This document shows positions 37,033-45,066 of a DNA stretch of 64,000 nt, piece by piece. Every line of letters begins with the position of its first letter. The first letter of the stretch is position 1. Under the pieces are notes generated by a model. It was not told where the DNA came from. It ran no database searches and saw nothing but the letters and a program-made list of their open reading frames with translations. This DNA is from Nocardioides exalbidus (GTDB lineage Bacteria > Actinomycetota > Actinomycetes > Propionibacteriales > Nocardioidaceae): the NCBI RefSeq assembly GCF_900105585.1, contig NZ_FNRT01000002.1, forward strand, positions 3,348,001 through 3,412,000, given 5' to 3'. Both the position numbers and the translations under genes were made by a program.

Positions 37033-37281
37033 GTGCTTCCCGGACAGCCCCCGACCTTCCGCCCGCCGTCGGCCTCCGAGCGCCCGTGGTGGTGGCGCCT
37101 GGAGGACGCCTCCGGTGAGGCCATCGAGCTCGCCGACTTCTCCGACCGGTTCAGCAACCAGGGCGACGCCGAGTCGTGGGTCGGCGAGATCTGGGCCGAC
37201 CTGGCCGAGCACGGGGTCGCCGCGGTGACCCTCTTCGAGCACGAGCGGCAGGTCTACGGACCGATGTCGCTGAGCGCCTAG
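37033..37281 (+). CDS. Small conserved hypothetical protein downstream of gcvT
   Basis: This 82-residue acidic protein, rich in Trp (PWWWRLEDA near residue 18, ESWVGEIWADL near residue 48), has no known motif. It starts with GTG 1 nt after the gcvT stop and is probably translationally coupled to it. Similar short proteins with a central GDAESWVGE pattern are common in actinobacteria as I recall them; the role is unknown. Confidence 0.72.
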   Translation: MLPGQPPTFRPPSASERPWWWRLEDASGEAIELADFSDRFSNQGDAESWVGEIWADLAEHGVAAVTLFEHERQVYGPMSLSA

Positions 37282-37357
37282 CAGTCCATCCGGGACCCCG
37301 GCCCGCTCCGAAGACGCACCAGGAGCGGGCGACGTGGGCGAGGCGGGCGAGGTGGGC

Positions 37358-38221
37358 ATGGCGGGTGACACGGACTTCGATCGCTACCTCGCTGCGCGCT
37401 GGGACGACCTGGTCGCCGGGCTCGAGGCCGAGGGCGTCGCGCCCGGGGAGGCCCGGCTGGCCGTGGCGGAGGTCCTGCTCGCCAGCCGGCGCGGGTGGTC
37501 ACGACGGGTGCGCGACGAGCAGGTCGACGTGACGGTCTGGGCCGACGTGCGCGAGCGCGCCGGGCTCCCGCAGCGATCGGGCGAGCCCGTGCCCCACGGC
37601 GGACGCAGTCCCGATCCCGGCGACGGGCCGGAGGACTGGCTGGACCGGGCCCGGGCACTGCGGACGGTGCGCCGGCGACGTGGTGTGCGCCGGGGAGCGG
37701 TCGCCGTCGCGGCCCTCGCGGTGCTCGCGGCCGGCTGGCAGTGGTGGGCGTCGCGTCCGCCTCCGGCCGAGGTGCGCGAGGAGGTCAACGCGCTGCCGGT
37801 CGTCTGGTACTCCGCGAGCGAGCTCCACCTCGCCGACGTGGTCGTCACGCTGCCGGGGATCGCGGAGTTCGCACCGTCCGGCGACGCGGTCGTCGCGCGC
37901 CTGGAGTCCGGCCGGGTGGTGCAGGTCTCCGCCGACGGGAAGGTCTCGTCGGGTGGCCCGACCGACGCGCTGGACGACCCTCCGGAGGCGCCGACCTTCA
38001 TCGCCATCACGCAGTACGACGTCGTGCTGCAGAGCGCGCCGCTGCCCGGCGGCGGCTGGGCCTACCTGCTCGACTCGTCACGGCGCGAGGCGGCCGCCCA
38101 GCAGGACGCCCTGCGCCAGTCGGAGTCGGGGCGCCGTGCGCTCGTGCTCTGCGACGCGGACCTGTCCTGCGAGGCTCCGCGCACGATCATCGAGTCCGGC
38201 GGGGCGATCCGGCTGCGGTGA
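37358..38221 (+). CDS. Hypothetical single-pass membrane protein
   Basis: This 287-residue protein has a cytoplasmic helical N-terminal part (about 1-105), a basic stretch RTVRRRRGVRRG, one membrane helix (about 112-130) and an extracellular beta-rich C-terminal part (about 140-285) with repeated strands (VVTLPGIAEFAPSG, VVARLESGRVVQVSADGK). Two cysteines near the end (LCDADLSCEAP) may form a disulfide. The layout resembles anti-sigma-like or sensor membrane proteins, but no sigma factor is adjacent, so no function is assigned. ATG 37358 is chosen over an upstream GTG. Confidence 0.68.
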   Translation: MAGDTDFDRYLAARWDDLVAGLEAEGVAPGEARLAVAEVLLASRRGWSRRVRDEQVDVTVWADVRERAGLPQRSGEPVPHGGRSPDPGDGPEDWLDRARALRTVRRRRGVRRGAVAVAALAVLAAGWQWWASRPPPAEVREEVNALPVVWYSASELHLADVVVTLPGIAEFAPSGDAVVARLESGRVVQVSADGKVSSGGPTDALDDPPEAPTFIAITQYDVVLQSAPLPGGGWAYLLDSSRREAAAQQDALRQSESGRRALVLCDADLSCEAPRTIIESGGAIRLR

Positions 38222-38243
38222 CCCCGAGTCGTAGAGTCGGGTC

Positions 38244-39038
38244 GTGCGCGCCTACCTCGACCTCCTCCAGCGGATCCTCGACGAGGGCGTCGAGAAGACC
38301 GACCGCACCGGCACCGGGACGCTGAGCGTCTTCGGCCACCAGATGCGCTTCGACCTGTCCGAGGGCTTCCCCCTCGTGACCACCAAGAAGGTGCACACCC
38401 GGTCGGTCTTCGGCGAGCTGCTGTGGTTCCTGCGCGGCGACACCAACGTGAAGTGGCTGCAGGACCGCGGCATCACGATCTGGGACGAGTGGGCCGACGA
38501 CAACGGGGACCTCGGGCCGGTCTACGGCTACCAGTGGCGCTCGTGGCCCACCCCCGACGGCCGCCACGTCGACCAGATCAGCCGGCTCGTCGAGGGCATC
38601 CGCACCAACCCCGACTCGCGCCGCCACATCGTCTCGGCGTGGAACGTCGCCGACGTCGACGACATGGCGCTGCCGCCGTGCCACACGCTCTTCCAGTTCT
38701 ACGTCGCTGACGGGAGGCTCTCCTGCCAGCTCTACCAGCGCTCGGCCGACACCTTCCTCGGTGTGCCCTTCAACATCGCGTCCTACGCCCTGCTCACCCA
38801 CATGGTCGCCCAGGTCACGGGCCTCGAGGTCGGCGAGTTCGTGCACACCATGGGCGACGCGCACCTCTACCTCAACCATGTCGAGCAGGCGAGGCTCCAG
38901 CTCGGTCGTGAGCCGCGCGCCCTCCCGACGCTCGTGCTCAACCCGGCCATCACCGAGATCGACGGCTTCGACCTCGAGGACGTCGCCGTCGAGGGCTACG
39001 ACCCGCACCCGGTCATCAAGGCGCCGATCGCCGTCTGA
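38244..39038 (+). CDS. thyA: Thymidylate synthase
   Basis: This 264-residue enzyme makes dTMP from dUMP with methylene-THF, producing DHF. It shows [18 protein letters not shown], the catalytic Cys in [28 protein letters not shown] and the C-terminal APIAV. GTG 38244 has a TAGAGT -10 box 6 nt before it, so it is likely leaderless. dfrA follows after 9 bp, the usual pairing that recycles the DHF formed here. The neighbouring gcvT supplies methylene-THF. Confidence 0.97.
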   Translation: MRAYLDLLQRILDEGVEKTDRTGTGTLSVFGHQMRFDLSEGFPLVTTKKVHTRSVFGELLWFLRGDTNVKWLQDRGITIWDEWADDNGDLGPVYGYQWRSWPTPDGRHVDQISRLVEGIRTNPDSRRHIVSAWNVADVDDMALPPCHTLFQFYVADGRLSCQLYQRSADTFLGVPFNIASYALLTHMVAQVTGLEVGEFVHTMGDAHLYLNHVEQARLQLGREPRALPTLVLNPAITEIDGFDLEDVAVEGYDPHPVIKAPIAV

Positions 39039-39047
39039 GAGGACACC

Positions 39048-39554
39048 GTGAGCTCGCTCCGCCCCGACCAGCGGGTCGTCCTCGTCGCCGCCCACGCCCG
39101 CAACCGGGTGATCGGCAACCGCGGCGAGATCCCGTGGCACCTGCCGCACGACTTCGCCCACTTCAAGCGCGAGACGCTCGGCCACACGCTGGTCATGGGT
39201 CGCCGGACGTGGGACTCGATCGGCCGCCCGCTCCCGGGGCGCGCCACGATCGTGGTGACGCGCGACGAGTCGTTCGACCCCGGCTTCGACGGCGTACAGG
39301 TCGCGCACTCGCTCGAGGACGCGTTCGCCCGCGCCGCGCTGCTGCCCGGTGACGTGATGGTCGCCGGGGGCGGGGAGATCTACGCGCTCGCGCTGCCCTG
39401 GGCGACGCACCAGGTGCTGACCGAGGTCGACCTCGAGCCCGAGGGCGACGCGTTCTACCCCGAGCTCGCCGCCGACGAGTGGGTGGAGGTACGCCGCGAG
39501 GTCGGCGAGGGCTGCCAGTGGACGTGGCTCGAGCGGATGGAGGCGGCGGCGTGA
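39048..39554 (+). CDS. dfrA: Dihydrofolate reductase
   Basis: This 168-residue enzyme reduces DHF to THF with NADPH. Typical segments are VAAHARNRVIGNRGEIPWHLPHD, GRRTWDSIGRPLPGR and VAGGGEIYALALP. It follows thyA by 9 bp and its stop overlaps the GTG of a GntR-type gene (GTGA), forming a thyA-dfrA-gntR operon. GTG start. Confidence 0.96.
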   Translation: MSSLRPDQRVVLVAAHARNRVIGNRGEIPWHLPHDFAHFKRETLGHTLVMGRRTWDSIGRPLPGRATIVVTRDESFDPGFDGVQVAHSLEDAFARAALLPGDVMVAGGGEIYALALPWATHQVLTEVDLEPEGDAFYPELAADEWVEVRREVGEGCQWTWLERMEAAA

Positions 39555-39901
39555 GGCTGGTCGTCGACCCCGGGTCCGGCGTGCCGCCCTTCGAGCAGGT
39601 GCGCGAGGCGATCAGGTCGCAGGTCGAGGACGGCGAGCTCGAGCCCGGCTTCCGGCTGCCGCCGGTGCGGACCCTCGCGTCCTCGCTCGACCTGGCGCCG
39701 GGCACGGTCGCCCGCGCCTACAAGGAGCTCGAGGCGCTCGGCGTCGTCGAGACCCGGGGCCGCGCGGGCACCGTGGTCACCGGCACCGGCGTGGAGTCGT
39801 CGGTGCGCGCCGCCGCGTCGGCCTACGTCGCCACGGTGCGCCAGCTCGGGCTCGCCGACGACGCCGCGCTCGACGCCGTACGCCGCGCGCTCGGGCAGTG
39901 A
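39551..39901 (+). CDS. Short GntR-family (YtrA-like) regulator
   Basis: This 116-residue regulator has an N-terminal winged helix (VPPFEQVREAIRSQVEDGELEPG, then LPPVRTLASSLDLAPGTVARAYKELEALGVVETRGRAGT) and a short helical tail of about 40 residues in place of a large effector domain. This is the YtrA layout, often tied to ABC exporters. Here it is translationally coupled to dfrA; whether it regulates the folate genes or another locus is not visible. GTG 39551 overlaps the dfrA stop. Confidence 0.88.
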   Translation: MRLVVDPGSGVPPFEQVREAIRSQVEDGELEPGFRLPPVRTLASSLDLAPGTVARAYKELEALGVVETRGRAGTVVTGTGVESSVRAAASAYVATVRQLGLADDAALDAVRRALGQ

Positions 39902-39908
39902 CCCGGAC

Positions 39909-40451
39909 GTGACCCGGCTGATCCTGCTCAACGGGGCTCCCGGGGTCGGGAAGTCGACGCTCGCGCGTCGGTGGGCCGACGACCACCCGGGCACGCTCGT
40001 GTGCGACATCGACCTGCTGCGCACGTGGGTCGGCGGCTGGCGGGAGTCGTTCTCCGCGGTGGGTGGCCACGTCCGGCCGGCTGCCCAGGCGCTGATCGGG
40101 GGCTACCTCCCCTCGGGCGACGTGGTGCTGCCGCAGCTGCTCGCCAACGGCGCCGAGCTCGACGCCTTCGCCGCCGTGCCGGTCGGCGTGGGGTCCGACT
40201 TCGTGCACGTGGTGCTCCGCGACCCGGCCGGTGATGTCACCGGACGCTTCCGGCGGCGCGCGGGCGACGACCCGTGGCACGCCGAGGTGCAGCGGCTGGT
40301 CGAGGACGCCGGTGGTGACGCCGTCATCGCGAGCCATGCGCAGCGGCTCGACGCGCTGGTCGCCAGCCGTCCCGGCACCCTCGTCGTCGACTCGGTCGAG
40401 GGCGACGAGGACGGGACCTACGCCGCACTGGTCGCGGCGCTCGGCCGATAA
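39909..40451 (+). CDS. P-loop kinase-like protein
   Basis: This 180-residue protein starts with a clear Walker A, LLNGAPGVGKSTLARRWA (residues about 5-22), followed by VCDIDLLRTWVGGW and an Arg-rich lid segment DVTGRFRRRAGDD. It resembles small shikimate/gluconate kinase-type AAA_33 proteins that phosphorylate small molecules, but the substrate is not apparent. GTG 39909 follows the GntR gene by 7 bp, so it may be the last gene of the thyA operon. Confidence 0.75.
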   Translation: MTRLILLNGAPGVGKSTLARRWADDHPGTLVCDIDLLRTWVGGWRESFSAVGGHVRPAAQALIGGYLPSGDVVLPQLLANGAELDAFAAVPVGVGSDFVHVVLRDPAGDVTGRFRRRAGDDPWHAEVQRLVEDAGGDAVIASHAQRLDALVASRPGTLVVDSVEGDEDGTYAALVAALGR

Positions 40452-40492
40452 CCGGTTGTCCGCCTGACCCGCGCCACGTCAGGGTGGCGGCC

Positions 40493-41287
40493 ATGACCGA
40501 CGAGTCGCCCTTCGCCGCCGTCGACCGGGCCGCGGAGGCCAACGAGCTCCACCGGCCCGTCTCGTTCGACGCAGGGGTCGTCACCCGGCCCGCCGGCCCC
40601 GGCAGCGCGACCGTCCACGCCTACCTCCACCACCTCCGCGCGCAGGGCCTCGACTGCGTGCCCGAACCGCTGGGCATCGACGGCGGCGTGGAGACCCTGC
40701 GGTTCATCGAGGGCGAGGACGGCGGGCAGGGCTGGTACCACCAGCACACCGACCAGGGCCTCGCGTCGGCCGCACGCCTGCTGCGGCGCGTCCACGACGC
40801 CGGTGCCGGCTGGACGCCGCCGGCCGACGCGGTGTGGGGTGCGCCGGCGACCACGGGCGGCGACACCGTCTTCTGCCACGGCGACCCGGGGCCCTGGAAC
40901 TTCATCTGGCACGACAACGAGGCCGTCGCGCTCATCGACTGGGACTTCCTCCACCCGGCCCCGCGCGTGGACGACGTGGCGTACGCGCTGCACTGGTTCG
41001 CGCCGCTCCGCTCGGACCTGCACGCACTCGAGTGGCACCACTTCCCGGAGGTCCCCGACCGGGGTGCGCGGGTGCGCACGTTCGTCGAGGCGTACGGCGA
41101 CCTGCCGCCGTTCGACGTCGCCGACGCCGTCATCGAGCGGATCCGTGCGGTCATCCGGCTCCAGCAGGACCTGGCGGCGCGCGGGGTCGAGCCGCAGGCC
41201 ACGTGGGTCGCCGACGGCTCGATCGAGCGCGACCTCGAGGAGATCGCGTGGGTCGAGGCCCACCGGAGCGGGCTCGGAGGCGCATGA
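40493..41287 (+). CDS. Aminoglycoside-phosphotransferase-family kinase
   Basis: This 264-residue protein has the APH/choline kinase catalytic core: Brenner motif FCHGDPGPWNFIWHD with the catalytic Asp, and the metal-binding LIDWDFLHP. The N-terminal lobe is short and lacks an obvious nucleotide loop. Proteins of this group phosphorylate varied metabolites and sometimes antibiotics; no resistance role can be claimed. A CAGGGT -10-like box lies 7 nt before ATG 40493. Confidence 0.83.
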   Translation: MTDESPFAAVDRAAEANELHRPVSFDAGVVTRPAGPGSATVHAYLHHLRAQGLDCVPEPLGIDGGVETLRFIEGEDGGQGWYHQHTDQGLASAARLLRRVHDAGAGWTPPADAVWGAPATTGGDTVFCHGDPGPWNFIWHDNEAVALIDWDFLHPAPRVDDVAYALHWFAPLRSDLHALEWHHFPEVPDRGARVRTFVEAYGDLPPFDVADAVIERIRAVIRLQQDLAARGVEPQATWVADGSIERDLEEIAWVEAHRSGLGGA

Positions 41288-41300
41288 CAGGCTCCACCCC

Positions 41301-41720
41301 GTGGAGCAGATGCCCGACGAGCGCGCCGACAAGCACATCGTGGTGGCCGCGATCGCACTCGTGCGCGACGGCTGCGTGCTGACCGTGCGGAAGCGCGGCA
41401 CCGAGCGGTTCATGCTGGTCGGCGGGAAGCTCGAGCCGGGGGAGTCCGCGCTCGAGGCGGCGCTGCGCGAGACCCACGAGGAGGTCGGCCTGCAGGTCGA
41501 GGAAGCGACGCTGCTGGGCGAGTTCCTCTCCGAGGCGGCCAACGAGCCGGGCCACACGCTCCACTCCACGGTGTTCCACGTCGTGTCCGACGACGAGCCC
41601 GTGGCGTCCGCCGAGATCGCCGAGGTGCGGTGGACCCCGCTCGAGGGTCATCCCGACGACCTCGCGCCGATGCTCGAGCACCACGTGCTCCCCGTTCTCA
41701 GGCGACTCTCAGGTCTCTGA
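41301..41720 (+). CDS. NUDIX hydrolase
   Basis: This 139-residue pyrophosphohydrolase has a complete Nudix box GGKLEPGESALEAALRETHE continuing to EVGL, with all catalytic glutamates. It hydrolyses nucleoside diphosphate-linked compounds; house-cleaning of damaged nucleotides is possible, since GERF-type residues before the box resemble MutT-like members, but substrate cannot be fixed. GTG 41301 is preferred to ATG 41310 because CAGGCT lies 7 nt upstream. It follows the phosphotransferase by 13 bp. Confidence 0.88.
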   Translation: MEQMPDERADKHIVVAAIALVRDGCVLTVRKRGTERFMLVGGKLEPGESALEAALRETHEEVGLQVEEATLLGEFLSEAANEPGHTLHSTVFHVVSDDEPVASAEIAEVRWTPLEGHPDDLAPMLEHHVLPVLRRLSGL

Positions 41721-41872
41721 CCTGCGGTTTTGCCCGAGGCGCGGTGTGATCCCGGGCACGTTACCCAACGGGCTACTTACCGTCGATCGCATGTAGACAA
41801 ATAGTGAACTACCGGTCGGTTTCATGGTCATGTCCCCACTCGGGGGCATCGACTTCCACCAGAGGAACCTCC

Positions 41873-43699
41873 GTGTCCGTTCGGTCGCACCGCCGCCCCG
41901 CCCTCGTCGTACGTGCCTTCGTGGCAGCGGCGCTCGGCCTCTCGGGCTTCGCCGCCACCACTGCACTCGCCCCCCAGGCGGGTGCCGCGTCGGTGACCGA
42001 CCCCCTCTGCCTCTCGGCGCCGCTGTCCGCGCCCGTGCGCCTCGACGAGGCCATCGCGACCGGCGTCAGCGCCGCGCTCATCCGCTCGATCAACAACCTC
42101 ACGCTCGGCCAGCTCGACCACTTCTCCGAGGACGGCACCACGTGGGTCGACCGATGCGGTCGCCTCTACGTCGCCGACGAGGCGGCGCCCGCGAGCGTGC
42201 AGCGGGACGTGCCGGCGCAGCTGGCCGCCTCCCAGGTGCCCGCCGACGTCTTCGACCTCTCCTCGCGCCCGCAGTCGAGCCGCACCATCTACCTCGACTT
42301 CGACGGCGCCACCTACTCCGGCACCAAGTGGAAGAACGGCGCGGAGATCGTCTCGGCCCCGTTCTCGATCGACGACGACGCGAGCACGTTCAACGAGGAG
42401 GAGCGGGCGCAGATCTTCCTGGCCTGGAAGGTCGTCTCGGAGGACTACGCGCCCTTCGACGTCAACGTGACCACCAAGAAGCCCGACACGTCGGCGCTGA
42501 CCCGCACCAGCACCGCCGACACGACCTACGGCATGCCGATCGTGATCACCCCGACCAACTCGGTCGGCGAGAGCTGCGCCTGCGGCGGCCTGTCCTACGT
42601 CGGCATGTTCGGCACCGTCAACGGCACGGGCTACCAGCCGTCGTGGGCCTTCACCTACGGCGCCGGCACCAACGGCTACAACATCGGCCAGGTCGTCAGC
42701 CACGAGATCGGCCACAGCTTCGGCCTCAGCCACGAGGGCACCAGCGACACCAACTACTACGGCGGCGCCAAGGGCTGGGCCCCCATCATGGGCACGTCCT
42801 ACAACGCCCGGGTCTCGCAGTGGTCGCTGGGCGAGTACTCCGGTGCCAACAACACCGAGGACGACCTCGCGATCATCGCGAAGAACGCGCCCCTCCTCGC
42901 CGACGACCACGGCGACGACAAGGTCAGCGCCACCCGGATCACCGTGGGCAGCACCACCTCCGGCGTGATCGGCACCCGGACCGACGTCGACGCGTTCACC
43001 TTCACCGCCAGCGGCACGACCACGCTCTCGGTGTCCGGGCCTGCCGGTCTGTCCAACACCGACGTCCAGGTGAGCATCCAGAACGCCGTCGGCCTCACCA
43101 TCGCCGCGGCCAACCCGGTGGGCGACGAGGCCTCCGACGAGACCATGTCGGCGACGTGGACCGCCGATCTGCCCAGCACCCCCTCCACCTACACCGCCGT
43201 CATCGACGGTGTCGGCTACGGCAACCCCCAGGAGGCCGGCCGCTACAGCGACTACGGCTCGATCGGCAACTACCGGGTCGACCTCTACGCGGGTCGTCCG
43301 ACCACGACGACCGAGACCACGGACATCCCGACCACCACGACCGAGACCGGCACGTCGACGCACGGCGGGACGCAGACCTCGAGCACGCAGTCCTCGAGCT
43401 CGCAGTCGTCCTCGTCCACCACGACCGCGCCGCGCTCCACGCAGGACATCTCCTTCCTGACCCGCGCCCTCCCGCGCGCCAAGGTCGGCAAGAAGTACCG
43501 CGCCGAGATCCGCTTCGACGGCCCGGTGACCGACGCCAGCGTCGACTACCGCCTGCCCGCCGGCCTCCGGTGGCGCGTGCTCACCGACCGCATCGTCATC
43601 ACGGGCAAGGTGAAGGCGCGCGCCACGAGCACCTTCAACGTCGACCTCGACGGTGCCGACAGCTCGACGCGGATGAAGTTCCGCCTCGTCGCGCGCTGA
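41873..43699 (+). CDS. Secreted metzincin-like zinc metallopeptidase
   Basis: This 608-residue secreted protein has a signal peptide (about 1-38: twin basic residues, LVVRAFVAAALGLSGFAATTALA, AGAAS cleavage). The catalytic zinc motif HEIGHSFGLSH (HExxHxxGxxH) lies near residue 279 and is followed by a Met-turn-like APIMGTS, the hallmark of metzincins. A preceding YLDFDGATYSG block and a CACG cysteine pair belong to the same family. After it come a pre-peptidase C-terminal-like domain (about 360-465), a long Thr/Ser linker and a C-terminal beta domain. GTG 41873 has AGAGGA upstream. It probably acts outside the cell on peptides or proteins; no partner gene is adjacent. Confidence 0.85.
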   Translation: MSVRSHRRPALVVRAFVAAALGLSGFAATTALAPQAGAASVTDPLCLSAPLSAPVRLDEAIATGVSAALIRSINNLTLGQLDHFSEDGTTWVDRCGRLYVADEAAPASVQRDVPAQLAASQVPADVFDLSSRPQSSRTIYLDFDGATYSGTKWKNGAEIVSAPFSIDDDASTFNEEERAQIFLAWKVVSEDYAPFDVNVTTKKPDTSALTRTSTADTTYGMPIVITPTNSVGESCACGGLSYVGMFGTVNGTGYQPSWAFTYGAGTNGYNIGQVVSHEIGHSFGLSHEGTSDTNYYGGAKGWAPIMGTSYNARVSQWSLGEYSGANNTEDDLAIIAKNAPLLADDHGDDKVSATRITVGSTTSGVIGTRTDVDAFTFTASGTTTLSVSGPAGLSNTDVQVSIQNAVGLTIAAANPVGDEASDETMSATWTADLPSTPSTYTAVIDGVGYGNPQEAGRYSDYGSIGNYRVDLYAGRPTTTTETTDIPTTTTETGTSTHGGTQTSSTQSSSSQSSSSTTTAPRSTQDISFLTRALPRAKVGKKYRAEIRFDGPVTDASVDYRLPAGLRWRVLTDRIVITGKVKARATSTFNVDLDGADSSTRMKFRLVAR

Positions 43700-43717
43700 A
43701 CCCGGCTCGCCGGTCGG

Positions 43718-44050
43718 TCACTTCGGCGGCAGCGTCCGGACGAAGGCCGCACCGCGCCCGACCCACAGCCCGATCTGCTCCTCGGTGGCCAGCGCCGACC
43801 GGTCCACGAGGAGCCACCCGCTCATCTCACGGCCACGCATCTCCATCGGCGCGACCGCGCCGCCGTCGATCCAGGCCTCACCGTCGGCGGGGTCGACGCG
43901 CACCATCAGCGCACCTCCACTGCCCGCGGCGACCGCCATGTGTCCGTCGAGCATGAAGCCGAGACCGCCGAACATCTTCTTCGTCGTGAGCCCCGGCTCG
44001 CCGTCGAGGACGTCGTGGATCCGCTGCGCCAGCACCTCGTCGTAGGCCAT
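43718..44050 (-). CDS. TfoX N-terminal domain protein
   Basis: This 110-residue protein contains the TfoX_N fold with the diagnostic TKKMFGGLGFMLDGHMAVAA and a C-terminal LVDRSALATEEQIGLWVGRG. Full TfoX/Sxy proteins regulate competence in gammaproteobacteria, but the stand-alone domain is widespread in actinobacteria with unknown role. ATG 44050. It is convergent with the metallopeptidase gene and divergent from dapA. Confidence 0.86.
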   Translation of the reverse strand: MAYDEVLAQRIHDVLDGEPGLTTKKMFGGLGFMLDGHMAVAAGSGGALMVRVDPADGEAWIDGGAVAPMEMRGREMSGWLLVDRSALATEEQIGLWVGRGAAFVRTLPPK

Positions 44051-44123
44051 GGTCCAGAGTAGGGCCACGCCGACGTGGCTCGGCGCTGACAGCGGAGCCG
44101 AGCGGGAGGGATAACCTTCGGCC

Positions 44124-45014
44124 ATGAGCACTTCTGCACCGTTCGGCCGCCTGCTCACGGCGATGGCCACTGCGTTCCACGAGGACGGCAGCGTCGACCT
44201 CGACGGCACCGCGAAGATCGCCGCGCACCTCGTCGCCCACGGCAACGACGGCGTCGTGGTGAGCGGGACGACCGGTGAGAGCCCCACCACCTCCGTCGCC
44301 GAGGACGGCGACATCCTCCGCGCGGTGCAGGACGCGGTCGGCGACCGCGCCACCGTGATCGCCGGCGTCGGCACCAACGCGACCGCGCACTCGGTCGAGC
44401 TGGCCCGCCAGGCCGAGAAGATCGGCGTCGACGGCATCCTGCTCGTCAGCCCCTACTACAACAAGCCCGGCCAGGTCGGCGTACGCCACCACTTCACCTC
44501 CGTCGTCGAGGCGTCCGACCTGCCGGTGATGCTCTACGACGTCCCGGGCCGCACGGCGACCCTGATCGAGCTCGAGACCTACGAGGCGATGCGGTCCTAC
44601 GACCACGTCGTCTCGGTCAAGGACGCCACCGGGCTCCTCCCGCGCACGGCCGAGCTCGTCGAGCTGGGCTACTCCGTCTACTCCGGTGACGACGTCAACA
44701 CGCTCGGCTACCTCGCCTACGGCGGCGTCGGCCTCGTGTCCGTGTGCGCCCACGCGGCCGGCACCCGGCTCGCCGCGATGATCGACAGCTGGTCCACCGG
44801 CGACCACGCCGAGGCGCTGCGCATCCACAGCAGCCTCGCCCCGGCGTTCGCCGCCATCATGGGGGTCCCCAACTACGGGGCCACCACCGCCAAGGCAGCG
44901 CTCGAGCTGCTCGGCGTGCTCGACAACCGCCGCGTGCGCGGCCCGCTGGTCGCCCTGGACGACGACGAGGTGGCGGCGCTGCGCGCCGGCCTGGTCGCCG
45001 CCGGCCTCCTCTGA
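44124..45014 (+). CDS. dapA: 4-Hydroxy-tetrahydrodipicolinate synthase
   Basis: This 296-residue TIM-barrel aldolase condenses pyruvate and aspartate semialdehyde, the first committed step to lysine and diaminopimelate for the cell wall. It shows GTTGESPTT, the Tyr in SPYYNKPGQ, DVPGRT and the Schiff-base Lys in VSVKDATG. A TAACCT -10 box stands 6 nt before ATG 44124. The gene is followed by RNase J after 52 bp, a conserved actinobacterial pairing. Confidence 0.97.
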   Translation: MSTSAPFGRLLTAMATAFHEDGSVDLDGTAKIAAHLVAHGNDGVVVSGTTGESPTTSVAEDGDILRAVQDAVGDRATVIAGVGTNATAHSVELARQAEKIGVDGILLVSPYYNKPGQVGVRHHFTSVVEASDLPVMLYDVPGRTATLIELETYEAMRSYDHVVSVKDATGLLPRTAELVELGYSVYSGDDVNTLGYLAYGGVGLVSVCAHAAGTRLAAMIDSWSTGDHAEALRIHSSLAPAFAAIMGVPNYGATTAKAALELLGVLDNRRVRGPLVALDDDEVAALRAGLVAAGLL

Positions 45015-45066
45015 CCACTCCACCGGTCAGGCTGCGACGCACCCGTCCGACAACGTAAGGATTCCC

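Noticed and set aside
40493-41287. Aminoglycoside resistance gene
   Set aside because: Only the general phosphotransferase motifs are present; the family is mostly metabolic.
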